Source: Desulfovirgula thermocuniculi DSM 16036 (GTDB lineage Bacteria > Bacillota > Desulfotomaculia > Desulfotomaculales > Desulfovirgulaceae). Taken from it: a stretch of 64,000 nt of DNA. The stretch spans positions 1-64,000 of the forward strand of contig NZ_AUBR01000004.1 of assembly GCF_000429345.1 (NCBI RefSeq), in the 5' to 3' direction. This document shows, piece after piece, positions 55,726 to 63,886 of the stretch (within the stretch, counting starts at the first letter, position 1; each line of letters starts with the position of its first letter). The notes beneath the pieces were generated by a model. That model did not search any database, was not told where the DNA came from, and worked only from the letters and a program-made list of their open reading frames with translations. A program made the position numbers and the translations under genes.

Positions 55726-55870
55726 CTTCCCCCCAGGGCTAAAAAGCCCGGGGATTCCTTCAGGCGGCTTACGCCGCCATCCGGCTGCCGCTCGCCGCAT
55801 ATAGCGTACCGGCGGCAGATTCGAAGCGGCTTGCCCAGCGGTGGCGGTCCCACCGCAGGGCAAGCGGTGG
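55722..55870 (-). ncRNA. Putative TnpB guide RNA (reRNA/omega RNA) scaffold
   Basis: By analogy with characterised TnpB systems, the guide RNA is transcribed from the 3' end of tnpB through the right end, and its guide is the flanking DNA just beyond TCAA. Here the scaffold would include a GGCGGC/GCCGCC hairpin (55764-55779) and the terminal hairpin. The guide would be the complement of yabE, about 55702-55721. The 5' boundary is a guess. Confidence 0.45.
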
Positions 55871-57064
55871 CAATTGCGTGGCCTCCGCCCCGTGCCCCTT
55901 CGAGGAGCCCGAAAGCAGTATGTTGAGCGCCGCGTTGGCGTCGGCGTGCCAAACACAGCCGCACTTGCTGCAGGCCGCCTTGTGCCGGACGAAACGCTTG
56001 ACCGGGGATCCGCAGACGGCACACCGGGAAGAGGTTCCGCACGGTTCGACGGGAACGACTTTTATCCCGGCCCGGACGCAGGCGGCTGTGATAAGGTTCT
56101 TCAGCATCCTGAAAGCCCAGAAGTTGTGCGCCAGGAGGTTCTGCGGCCCGAAGTCCATGTCTTCTCGGATACCCGTCAGGTCTTCGATGAACAGCATGGT
56201 CACGCGGTGCCGGGACAACGTGCGCGCGATTTCCGCGGCTAGGGCGACGAAGGCGTGCCTGAGCCTGCGGGCGCGGTGTGAATAGAGCCCCCGGAGCCGC
56301 CGGGAGGTTTTGCGCCCGGCCCTGCTCAGCCTGGACTGCTCTTCGGCTATGCGCTTCGTCCAGTACAGGAAGTCCTTCCAGACTTCGCGACCGGAGAAGA
56401 GGATTTGGCGGTTTAATCCTTCGACGGCCAGTGCAGCAAGCGTTCTGGCACCTAAATCCAGGGCGGCGCACTTTTCAGGCCGGGTTCTTCTCACCGGCTC
56501 CGGCACTTCCACCACCTGGTGGGCGTACCAGCGCCTCTTCACCCGGTCGTACCTGAGTTCCAGGGTTTTTGGGGTACCGTGGAAGCGCAACACGCCCTTC
56601 GTGTGCAGGACCAGGCGGCCTCCGTGCTTTTCCCGGAGGTCCCGCGGCAGGGTGAGGGAGAGGGTGCGGGAGTCCAGCGCGTAGGACGTGGGCGCCTTGA
56701 CGGGGATGACGCAAAACGTGCGCCTTCCCGTGCGGCGGTCCTTCCAGTACCTCGGAAGGCCGGGCCGCTCTGACATTTCGCCTTTCCCCCACAGCCGCAA
56801 GAGCGCAAAGAACGAGTCCCACGCCTTCCTTGCTTTTTTGATGACCTCCTGCCCTATGTGGGCGGGCAGGGCACGATACACCGGGCGTTCCTTGAACTCC
56901 GCGCACAGGGTTTCGTAGGAAGGCACGGGTTTCCCCCGGAAGAAGGCCTGCCTGCACCTGTACTGGACGGCGTTCCACAGGGCGGCGCAGCGATCCCCGA
57001 TGGTTTCAAGCACCTGCTTTTGCTCCTTGCCGGGCAAAACCCGGACAACGTTTGTTCGCCTCAT
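55769..57064 (-). CDS. tnpB: TnpB RNA-guided nuclease
   Basis: A 431-residue TnpB protein. The RuvC-like residues are present in order: Asp in ALDLGARTL (about 201), Glu in LFIEDLTGI (about 293) and Asp in HADANAALNIL (about 375). A zinc ribbon with CAVCG and CSKCGC lies between the last two. All catalytic positions look intact, so it may be active. TnpB proteins cut DNA guided by the RNA from their own 3' end. Codon content is similar to its surroundings, and there is no frameshift. Confidence 0.9.
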   Translation of the reverse strand: MRRTNVVRVLPGKEQKQVLETIGDRCAALWNAVQYRCRQAFFRGKPVPSYETLCAEFKERPVYRALPAHIGQEVIKKARKAWDSFFALLRLWGKGEMSERPGLPRYWKDRRTGRRTFCVIPVKAPTSYALDSRTLSLTLPRDLREKHGGRLVLHTKGVLRFHGTPKTLELRYDRVKRRWYAHQVVEVPEPVRRTRPEKCAALDLGARTLAALAVEGLNRQILFSGREVWKDFLYWTKRIAEEQSRLSRAGRKTSRRLRGLYSHRARRLRHAFVALAAEIARTLSRHRVTMLFIEDLTGIREDMDFGPQNLLAHNFWAFRMLKNLITAACVRAGIKVVPVEPCGTSSRCAVCGSPVKRFVRHKAACSKCGCVWHADANAALNILLSGSSKGHGAEATQLPPLALRWDRHRWASRFESAAGTLYAASGSRMAA

Positions 57065-57240
57065 GCTTTTATTTTATCGCACCCGGCTGCCGCTTTCATC
57101 CCCAGGCTTAAAAGCCGGGGCCTTCAGCGGCGTTTTTTGGTAAGCGGGTGCAAGGAAAAACTTCAGGGGCTTACGGCCCCTTTTCTTATTTCCGGCGGGC
57201 AGAAATGGGTTATAATGTGAAAAAGGGGTTTGCAGCAGAC

Positions 57241-58152
57241 ATGGAACTGCCCGCACCTGCCCGCATTAGGGAGCTACTGCAAAAGCACGGCATCGTGTTG
57301 CGCAAGTCCCTGGGGCAGAACTTCCTCATGGACGGCAACATCGTACGCAAGATGGTGGCCCAGAGCAACCTCTTGCCTACCGACGCGGTGGTGGAAGTGG
57401 GGCCCGGGGCGGGGATCCTCACGGCGGCCCTGGCGGCCACCTGCCGCCACGTGGTGGCCGTGGAGCTGGACCGCCGCCTGCTGCCCCTGCTGGAGGAAGT
57501 GCTCGGGGACCGCAAAAACGTCACCCTGGTGCACGGGGACGCGCTGAAGGTGGATTTCGACGCGCTGGTGGCGGAGGCGGCGGGGCCGGCACCCTATAAG
57601 GTGGTGGCCAACCTCCCCTACTACATCACCACCCCCCTCCTGATGCGCCTTTTGGCCGGCGGTTTTCAGGTGACCGACATGGTGGTGATGGTGCAGAAAG
57701 AGGTGGCCGCCCGGCTGGTGGCCGCGCCGGGCTCCAAAGAGTACGGGCCGCTTACCGTAGCGGTGCAGTATTACAGCCGGCCGCGCGTGCTCTTTCGCGT
57801 GCCCCGCACCGTTTTTTTCCCGCCGCCGGAAGTGGACTCCTGCGTAGTGCGCCTGGTCAGGCGCCGCGAGCCCCCCGTGGACGTGGGCGACGAAAAGCTT
57901 TTTTTTGCCCTCGTACGCGGGGCCTTCGGCCGGCGGCGCAAGACCCTGGCCAACGCCCTGGCCGGCGCAGGGATCTTCCCGGACTGGGGTCGCGGGGAGT
58001 GGGAGGTCTTGTTGAAAGAGTGCGGCCTTGACCCCCGGCGGCGGGGGGAAACGCTTTCCCTGGAGGAGTTTGCTTCCCTGGCCCGGGCGTGTGGCGGGTA
58101 CCTGGCAAAAGGTGGCCAAGGGGGCCGTGGTGAGGTCAGTGCACTTCATTAG
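57241..58152 (+). CDS. rsmA: 16S rRNA (adenine1518/1519-N6)-dimethyltransferase RsmA (KsgA)
   Basis: A 303-residue SAM methyltransferase with QNFLMDGNIVRKM, VEVGPGAGILTAAL, the catalytic NLPYYITTPLLMRLL and VFFPPPEVDSCVV. It methylates two adenines near the 3' end of 16S rRNA. The start is taken as ATG at 57241; ATG at 57205 is also in frame, but a TATAAT-like sequence at 57211-57216 would place the promoter inside the longer form. In Bacillus ksgA follows yabE and rnmV; rnmV is absent here. Its 3' end overlaps ykuK. Confidence 0.95.
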   Translation: MELPAPARIRELLQKHGIVLRKSLGQNFLMDGNIVRKMVAQSNLLPTDAVVEVGPGAGILTAALAATCRHVVAVELDRRLLPLLEEVLGDRKNVTLVHGDALKVDFDALVAEAAGPAPYKVVANLPYYITTPLLMRLLAGGFQVTDMVVMVQKEVAARLVAAPGSKEYGPLTVAVQYYSRPRVLFRVPRTVFFPPPEVDSCVVRLVRRREPPVDVGDEKLFFALVRGAFGRRRKTLANALAGAGIFPDWGRGEWEVLLKECGLDPRRRGETLSLEEFASLARACGGYLAKGGQGGRGEVSALH

Positions 58153-58609
58153 TCCCACCAAGGGAAAGCTGAGCTTTGAGGAAATGATGGCCGACATCAC
58201 GGGCTACATTACCGGCCTGCCCACATCGGCCTACAAGATCATTATTGGCTCCGACTCCCAGGTGAGGCAGGAAACCTGCTTCATTACGGCGGTCATCGTG
58301 CACCGCCTGGGCAAGGGCGCCCGCTACTACTACCGCAAGAAGTACCACCGCAAGATCAAGAGCCTGCGGCAGAAGATCTTTTACGAGACCGCCCTCAGCT
58401 TGGAGGTAGGCAGCCTCATTGCCCGGTACCTGGCCGAACACGGTTTGGGAAATTTGCAGGTGGAGATCCACATCGACATCGGCGCGCAGGGCGAGACCAG
58501 GGACCTCATCCGGGAAGTGGTGGGTATGGTGGTGGGGAGCGGCTTTGCCGCCAAGATCAAGCCCGAGGCCTTTGGGGCCTCCAGCGTGGCCGATAAGCAT
58601 ACGAAATAA
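58139..58609 (+). CDS. YkuK-like RNase H-fold protein (DUF458)
   Basis: A 156-residue protein beginning [19 protein letters not shown], with [24 protein letters not shown] and [17 protein letters not shown]. These match the DUF458 (YkuK) family, which has an RNase H-like fold and acidic residues that could bind metal. Activity is not established. Possible starts are GTG 58127, 58130 and 58139; the last matches the usual family N-terminus. It overlaps the rsmA stop by 14 bp. Confidence 0.85.
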   Translation: MHFISPTKGKLSFEEMMADITGYITGLPTSAYKIIIGSDSQVRQETCFITAVIVHRLGKGARYYYRKKYHRKIKSLRQKIFYETALSLEVGSLIARYLAEHGLGNLQVEIHIDIGAQGETRDLIREVVGMVVGSGFAAKIKPEAFGASSVADKHTK

Positions 58610-58697
58610 TTACCAAGGAAAAATTAAGCTATTGAAAGCAGGAATTATTACTTTTAGGGCGAATATATATCTTCAAGAATTAATGGGAGGTGATTAT

Positions 58698-59030
58698 ATG
58701 CTGTGGCGCTGCGGGGTCTGCGGGTACATCCACGACGGCGAGCAGCCGCCGGAAAAGTGCCCCAAGTGCGGTGCGCCCAGGGAAAAGTTTGTGCAGCTTG
58801 ACGATGAGCAGGCGCAGCTGGTCACGCGCTCGCGCTTTTCCAACAGCCTGCACGTGCGTCTCATCGAGCTGGCGCGCAAGATGGAGGCCCTGGCCGAGGA
58901 GGGCATCAAGGACAACCTGGACCCGGGGTGCGTGGTGGTTTTCAAGGCGGCCAGGGAGCAGGCGCGCGTGCTGGCCCAGATGGCCAAGGCGGAGATCCAG
59001 ACCCACATCTCCAAGGGCAAGTGGGGATAA
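58698..59030 (+). CDS. Rubredoxin-like protein with helical extension
   Basis: A 110-residue protein. The first 40 residues are a rubredoxin-like domain, [29 protein letters not shown], with the CxxC..CxxC iron site as in rubrerythrin C-termini. The remaining 65 residues are helical and contain no metal motif I recognise. ATG at 58698 has GGGAGGTGAT upstream, in an AT-rich leader (58610-58697). It lies just before rubrerythrin and probably shuttles electrons in oxygen defence, by context. Confidence 0.82.
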   Translation: MLWRCGVCGYIHDGEQPPEKCPKCGAPREKFVQLDDEQAQLVTRSRFSNSLHVRLIELARKMEALAEEGIKDNLDPGCVVVFKAAREQARVLAQMAKAEIQTHISKGKWG

Positions 59031-59064
59031 AAAACCGGTAATTAAGAACTAAGGAGGTACAGGA

Positions 59065-59643
59065 ATGAAGAAAAGTTTGAAGGGAACCCGTACGGAGAAA
59101 AATTTGCTCACGGCCTTTGCCGGCGAGTCCCAGGCCAGGAACCGCTACACCTTTTTTGCCAGCCAGGCCAAGAAAGAGGGCTACGAGCAAATTGCGGCCA
59201 TCTTTTTAGAGACGGCGGACAACGAGAAGGAGCACGCCAAGCGGCTGTTTAAGTTTTTAGAGGGCGGCGAGGTGGAAATAAGCGCCGACTTTCCGGCGGG
59301 CGTCATCGGCGATACCCTGACCAACTTAAAGAGCGCGGCTGCCGGGGAGAACTACGAGCACACGCAGATGTACCCCGAGTTTGCCCGGGTGGCCGAGGAA
59401 GAGGGCTTCCCCGAGATTGCCGCCGTGCTGCGGGCCATCGCCAGGGCCGAGGTGGGCCACGAGGAGCGCTACAGGAAGCTCATCGAGAACCTGGAGCAGG
59501 GGAAGGTTTTCAAGCGCGACCAGAAGGTGACCTGGCGCTGCCGCAACTGCGGCTACCTGCATGAGGGCACGGAGCCGCCCGAGGTGTGCCCGGCCTGCGA
59601 GCACCCCAAGAGCTACTACGAGGTTTACTGCGGCTGCTACTAA
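59065..59643 (+). CDS. rbr: Rubrerythrin
   Basis: A 192-residue peroxidase with a diiron four-helix domain ([57 protein letters not shown]) and a C-terminal rubredoxin domain ([24 protein letters not shown]). It reduces hydrogen peroxide to water in anaerobes. AAGGAGG precedes the ATG. The cluster with rubredoxin and a second ferritin-like protein fits an oxidative-stress unit. Confidence 0.95.
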   Translation: MKKSLKGTRTEKNLLTAFAGESQARNRYTFFASQAKKEGYEQIAAIFLETADNEKEHAKRLFKFLEGGEVEISADFPAGVIGDTLTNLKSAAAGENYEHTQMYPEFARVAEEEGFPEIAAVLRAIARAEVGHEERYRKLIENLEQGKVFKRDQKVTWRCRNCGYLHEGTEPPEVCPACEHPKSYYEVYCGCY

Positions 59644-59658
59644 AGGGGGTAGGGCTAA

Positions 59659-60135
59659 ATGTGGTTTTTCCGTGCCCGCGAGGTGGTGGACTTTGCCCGG
59701 CAAATTGAGCGGCGGGGGCAGGCCTTTTACCGCGCCCTGGCGGCAAAGGCCGCCAACCCGCAGGTAAAAGAGCTTTTTGCCGCCCTGGCGGAGGAAGAAA
59801 AGGCCCACGAGGATCTTTTCGGCCGCATGCTTTCCGGCCTGGAAGGCTACCAGCCTCCGGAGAGCTACCCCGGGGAATACCAGGAATACGTGCAAGCCCT
59901 TTTAGACGCCCACGTTTTTGCGCGTGACCTCTCCCCCGAGGAGCTGGCCGGCAGGGCGGCGGGTCCCGGGGAGGCCCTGGACATGGCCATCGGCTTTGAA
60001 AAGGACTCCCTGGTGCTCTTTTACGAGCTGCGCTTCCTGGTGCCGGAGCAGGAACGCGCGGCGGTGGACAACCTCATCCGCGAAGAGCAGAGGCACATCC
60101 GCCAGCTGGCCGCCCAGAAGAGGGCCTTGGCGTAG
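59659..60135 (+). CDS. Ferritin-like diiron protein without rubredoxin domain
   Basis: A 158-residue protein whose helices carry the diiron ligands of the rubrerythrin family: ARQIERRGQAFYRAL, LAEEEKAHEDLF, AIGFEKDSLVLFYEL and REEQRHIRQL. It ends without a rubredoxin domain, unlike its neighbour. It lies 15 bp after rbr. It may be a partner enzyme or an electron acceptor for the following rubredoxin. The exact role is not known. Confidence 0.88.
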   Translation: MWFFRAREVVDFARQIERRGQAFYRALAAKAANPQVKELFAALAEEEKAHEDLFGRMLSGLEGYQPPESYPGEYQEYVQALLDAHVFARDLSPEELAGRAAGPGEALDMAIGFEKDSLVLFYELRFLVPEQERAAVDNLIREEQRHIRQLAAQKRALA

Positions 60136-60216
60136 CTAACGCGGGGGGCGTTGGGGCCGATCCCGGCAGAACGGTTATTTTCTGTGGAGCGGCACTTTAA
60201 AAGGGGGAAAGTGTTT

Positions 60217-60381
60217 ATGGAAAAGTGGGTCTGCACCGTCTGCGGTTACGAGTACGATCCGGCAAAGGGCGACCCTGAGGGCAAAATCCCGCCGGGCACG
60301 CCCTTTGCAGAACTTCCCGACGACTGGGTGTGCCCCATCTGCGGCGTGGGCAAGGACCAGTTTGAGAGGGCGGAGGGCTAA
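60217..60381 (+). CDS. Rubredoxin
   Basis: A 54-residue rubredoxin: [21 protein letters not shown], then [16 protein letters not shown], giving the two CxxC iron ligands. It is a one-electron carrier and the likely donor to the rubrerythrins upstream. ATG at 60217 has AAAGGGGGAAA upstream. Confidence 0.95.
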   Translation: MEKWVCTVCGYEYDPAKGDPEGKIPPGTPFAELPDDWVCPICGVGKDQFERAEG

Positions 60382-60401
60382 AAGGGCCCCGCCTCACCCG
60401 T

Positions 60402-60438
60402 GCGCCCCGGGCAGGTATCCTCCCGGGGCGCTTGTGTA
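60402..60438 (+). terminator. Inverted repeat, likely terminator after rubredoxin
   Basis: GCGCCCCGGG (60402-60411) pairs perfectly with CCCGGGGCGC (60422-60431). The tail TTGTGT is only partly T-rich, so termination is likely but not typical. Confidence 0.6.
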
Positions 60439-60683
60439 ACTTTATGGAGGAAATTAGAAAAGGCTGGCGAATTTTCTCTGCAAAGCTCACCGGAGGGGAT
60501 TTGACGTTATGCACGCGGGATGCCGGGGAAGAGAACAGGTGTACGGGGGGGGGGGGGGGGTATTTATTCCTTAAATGCCATTTTATGTATTGGTAGCATA
60601 TTAAAGACAAATTCCCCTGAACCCACCCTCCCGCGGGGAGCCCGCACCGTGCAGCTTACCTCACGCCGGACGGCGGTGCGCTG
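60439..60683 (+). other. Intergenic region with a run of 16 G
   Basis: No gene is seen in these 245 bp. The main features are an AT-rich hairpin AGAAAA / TTTTCT at about 60458-60479, a GCAAAGC-containing stretch, and an uninterrupted run of 16 G at 60545-60560, followed by AT-rich DNA (60561-60616). The G run lies about 120 bp before the Spo0E-like gene and may affect its expression by slippage or G-quadruplex formation. It may also be a sequencing-assembly weak point. Confidence 0.6.
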
Positions 60684-60884
60684 ATGGATATTGCCGCCTT
60701 GCTGGCCGAAATTGAAACCCTCCGGCAGAAGCTGCACGGCGCGGGCTTCAGCAATTACGAGGAGCTTTTACGCGTCAGCCAGGAGCTGGACGCGCTGATC
60801 GTGGCCTACCAGCGGGCCGTGCGGGAAAACGGCGGCTCCGGGGGCGCAGGGGGAAGCCTGCATGAAAGGGGTGCCCGGCAGTGA
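60684..60884 (+). CDS. Spo0E-like aspartyl-phosphate phosphatase
   Basis: A 66-residue protein: DIAALLAEIETLRQKLHGAGFSN, then a second helix with the Spo0E signature SQELDALIVAYQR. Spo0E proteins dephosphorylate Spo0A and delay sporulation. The C-terminal 15 residues are Gly-rich. Its TGA overlaps the start of the following HD-GYP gene, so translation is likely coupled. Confidence 0.82.
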   Translation: MDIAALLAEIETLRQKLHGAGFSNYEELLRVSQELDALIVAYQRAVRENGGSGGAGGSLHERGARQ

Positions 60885-63800
60885 GGGCGGTGCGCCTGGT
60901 GGCCGTTTTGCTTCTGGCCTTTCTGCCCGCCCTGGTCCTGACCCTTTACCTGGCCGCCGAAGAGCGCCGGCGCGCCGTGGCCGAGGTGGAGGAGAGGGCG
61001 CTGTATTTTTTGCGCCGGGCTACCGACGAGCAGGAAAGGCTCATCGAAATCAGCGGCCGCACGCTGGAGGTGCTCTCCCGCTTCCCGGCGGTGAGGGAAA
61101 CGGATGTGGAGGTCTGCCGCCGTCTGCTGGCGGAAGTGTGTGGTCAAATGCCCTGCTGCGCCAACATGGGGCTTTTGGACGCGGCGGGAAACCTCCTGGT
61201 GAGCGCCGTGCCGGCGGACCGGCCGGTAAATGCCGCCGACCGGCTGTACTTTCAAAGGGCGCTGGCCACCGGCAGGCTGGCCGTGGGGGAGTTTGCCGTT
61301 TCCCGCACCACCGGCAGGCCCGTTTTGCACCTGGGCCAGCCGGTGAAGGATGCTTCCGGGCAAATTAAAGGGGTGCTCTGGGCGGCCCTGGACCTGGCCT
61401 GGATAAACAGACTCTGCGCGGAGAGCCCCCTCCCGCCGGGGGCCGTGCTCACCGTGGTGGACCACCGGGGCTTGGTGCTGGCCCGCTGGCCCAACGGGGA
61501 GAAGTGGGTGGGGCAGGAAGCTCCCGGCCTGCCCCTGGAGGAGGCGCTGGCCGCAGGGGGAGAAGGGGTGAGCTGGCAGGGCGACGCGCAGAGGCCGCCG
61601 GCGCTGTACGCCTTTTGCCGCCTGGCCGCGGGGGCGAAGGGCGGCGGGGTTTTCGCCTTCCTGGAGGTACCCGCCGCCCATGTATACGGCGAGGCCAACA
61701 GGTTGCTGGCCCGCAGCCTGGCCGTTACCGCCCTTTCCGCTTTTCTGATGCTGGCGATGGTTTTGTTGGCCGGCGGCGGCGCCTTTTTGCTCAAGCGGGC
61801 GGAGCGCCGGGCACGGAGATCTGAGGAAAGGTACCGGGCCATTTTTGAAAACACCGGCACGGCCACCGTCATTGTGGAGGAAGACTCCACCATCTCCCTG
61901 GCCAACGAGGAGTTTGCCCGGCTGGCCGGCTACGCCAGGGAGGAAATTGAAGGCAAGATGAGCTGGCGGGATTTCGTGGCCGCCGCGGAGGACCTCCGCA
62001 GGATGGAGGAGTACCACATTTTGCGCCGTACCGACCCTGCCCTTGCGCCCCGCAACTACGAGGCCCGCTTCCGCGACCGCCAAGGCAACGTGCGGGACGT
62101 TTACCTCACCGTGGCCGTGATCCCGGGCACGAAACAGAGCGTGGCCTCGTTCCTGGACATCACGGAGCGCAAAAGAGCCGAAGAGGCCCTCTTAAGGAAG
62201 CTGCGCCTGGAGGAAGCGGTGGCCAGCATATCCGCGCGGTTCCTGCAGGCGGAGGACTTCGACCGGGCGGTGAACGAATCGCTGGCCGAAATGGGGCGCT
62301 TGAGCAATGCCGACCGCGCCTACCTCTTCCTCTTCCGCGAAAAGGGCACGGTCATGGACAACACCCACGAGTGGTGCGCGCCGGGGGTGAGCCCGCAAAG
62401 GGAAAACCTCCAGAACCTGCCCGGCGAGGCCTTTCCCTGGTGGGTGGCCAGGCTGCGCCAGAAAGAGGTCATCCACATTGCCGACGTATCCGCGCTGCCC
62501 CCGGAGGCGGCGGCGGAAAAGGAGATCCTGAAGGCGCAAGACATCAAGTCTTTGCTGGTGCTGCCCGTTTTTGCCGGCGGGGACCTGGCCGGCTTTCTGG
62601 GCTTTGACAACGTGCGGCACGCGGGGAGCTGGCGGGAGGAGGACCTTTTGCTCCTGCGTCTGGCGGCGGACGTTTTCGGCTGGGCCCTGGAGAGAAAGCA
62701 AGCCTACGAGCGCTTATTAGAGCTGGCGCAGGAAAACGCCAGGCTCTTTGCAGAGGCCGGGCGCCGCCTGCGGCACCTGCGGGCCCTGCGCAGCATCGAC
62801 ATGGCCATTACCGCCAGCCTGGATCTGCGGCTGACCTTTGAGGTGATTTTGGACCAGGTGGTCAACCGGCTGGGGGTGGACGCGGCGGCCATCCTCCTCT
62901 TTAACCCCGGCCTGCAGGCCCTGCAGTTTGCCGCCGGGAGGGGCTTTTACACGCGGGAGATAGAAGAGATCAGCCTGCGCCTGGGGGAAGGGTTGGCGGG
63001 GCGCGCGGCCCTTTCCGGGGAGACGGTAAGCGTGCCCGACCTCCTGGCGGCGGCCCAGGGCTGCCCGCGGGCCAGGGCAATTGCCGCCGAAAGGTTCATC
63101 TCCTACTTTGCCGTGCCGCTTTTGGCCAGGGGGCAGCTCAAGGGGGTGCTGGAGGCCTTCTGCCGCGCTCCCCGCGAGCCGGACCGGGAGTGGTACGAGT
63201 TTATGGAGGCCGTGGCCCGGCAGGCGGCGGTGGCCATCGACAACGCGGCCATGCTGGAGGACCTGCGGCGCACCGGCGCGGAGCTGGCCCTGGCCTACGA
63301 CGCCACCATCGAGGCCCTGGCCCGCGCCCTGGACCTGCGCGACCGCGAAACGGAGGGCCACAGCCGGCGGGTGACGGAGATGACCGTGGAGCTGGCGCGG
63401 GCCCTGGGGGTGGGCGAGGCGGAGCTGGTGCACATCCGCCGGGGCGCCCTGCTCCACGACATCGGCAAGCTGGGGGTGCCGGACAGCATCCTGCAAAAGC
63501 CCGGCCCCCTTACCGCGGAGGAGTGGGAAGTCATGCGCCGCCACCCCGTGTACGCCTACGAGATGCTCTCCTCGATAGAGCACTTACGCCCGGCCCTGGA
63601 CATCCCCTACTGCCATCACGAGAAGTACGACGGCACGGGCTACCCGCGCGGCTTAAAGGGCGAGGAGATACCCCTGGCGGCGCGCATCTTTGCCGTGGTG
63701 GACGTTTTCGACGCCCTGTGCTCGGAGCGGCCCTACCGCCCGGCCTGGCCGCGGGAAAAGGCCCTGGAGTACATCCGCAGGGAGGCGGGCAGGCATTTCG

Positions 63801-63886
63801 ACCCCAGGGTTGTGGAGGCTTTTCTTGCGCTCATGCGGGAAAAAGAAGGTGCATGTTTCTCTGGGGGTGGTAGCCGGGGTAGCTGA
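60881..63886 (+). CDS. Membrane sensor with dCACHE, PAS, two GAF and HD-GYP domains
   Basis: A 1001-residue protein. Membrane helices (about 4-24 and 279-305) flank an extracellular sensor domain of the CACHE type with a Cys cluster (CRRLLAEVCGQMPCC). Inside the cell come PAS (about 317-430), GAF (about 456-610), GAF (about 646-800) and HD-GYP (about 806-985). The HD-GYP residues look complete: GHSRRVTEM, LLHDIGKLGVPDSI, YCHHEKYDGTGYPRGLKGEEIP and VVDVFDAL. It probably breaks down cyclic di-GMP in response to a ligand. GTG at 60881 overlaps the Spo0E-like gene. The 3' end converges with the partial gene at 63831. Confidence 0.88.
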   Translation: MRAVRLVAVLLLAFLPALVLTLYLAAEERRRAVAEVEERALYFLRRATDEQERLIEISGRTLEVLSRFPAVRETDVEVCRRLLAEVCGQMPCCANMGLLDAAGNLLVSAVPADRPVNAADRLYFQRALATGRLAVGEFAVSRTTGRPVLHLGQPVKDASGQIKGVLWAALDLAWINRLCAESPLPPGAVLTVVDHRGLVLARWPNGEKWVGQEAPGLPLEEALAAGGEGVSWQGDAQRPPALYAFCRLAAGAKGGGVFAFLEVPAAHVYGEANRLLARSLAVTALSAFLMLAMVLLAGGGAFLLKRAERRARRSEERYRAIFENTGTATVIVEEDSTISLANEEFARLAGYAREEIEGKMSWRDFVAAAEDLRRMEEYHILRRTDPALAPRNYEARFRDRQGNVRDVYLTVAVIPGTKQSVASFLDITERKRAEEALLRKLRLEEAVASISARFLQAEDFDRAVNESLAEMGRLSNADRAYLFLFREKGTVMDNTHEWCAPGVSPQRENLQNLPGEAFPWWVARLRQKEVIHIADVSALPPEAAAEKEILKAQDIKSLLVLPVFAGGDLAGFLGFDNVRHAGSWREEDLLLLRLAADVFGWALERKQAYERLLELAQENARLFAEAGRRLRHLRALRSIDMAITASLDLRLTFEVILDQVVNRLGVDAAAILLFNPGLQALQFAAGRGFYTREIEEISLRLGEGLAGRAALSGETVSVPDLLAAAQGCPRARAIAAERFISYFAVPLLARGQLKGVLEAFCRAPREPDREWYEFMEAVARQAAVAIDNAAMLEDLRRTGAELALAYDATIEALARALDLRDRETEGHSRRVTEMTVELARALGVGEAELVHIRRGALLHDIGKLGVPDSILQKPGPLTAEEWEVMRRHPVYAYEMLSSIEHLRPALDIPYCHHEKYDGTGYPRGLKGEEIPLAARIFAVVDVFDALCSERPYRPAWPREKALEYIRREAGRHFDPRVVEAFLALMREKEGACFSGGGSRGS

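Larger units (their letters stand above)
55722..57139 (-). mobile_element. IS200/IS605-type element carrying only tnpB (IS1341-like)
   Basis: The element reads on the minus strand and is 1,418 bp long. The right end is a hairpin (55731-55753, CCCCAGGGCT / AGCCCGGGG) followed by TCAA at 55725-55722. The left end has a similar hairpin (57100-57120). Both ends share CCTTCAG. The tetranucleotide TTAC (complement of 57140-57143) flanks the left end, the same target tetranucleotide that IS608 uses. No TnpA transposase is present, so it would need one in trans. There is no target duplication, as expected for single-strand transposition. Confidence 0.82.

Noticed and set aside
60455-60540. Possible cyclic di-GMP-I riboswitch before the Spo0E/HD-GYP operon, because of GCAAAGC and a GCCGGGG further on
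   Set aside because: The upstream part lacks the GGCAAACC segment and a GAAA tetraloop hairpin in the right place; it folds instead as AGAAAA/TTTTCT. A scan with RF01051 could settle it.
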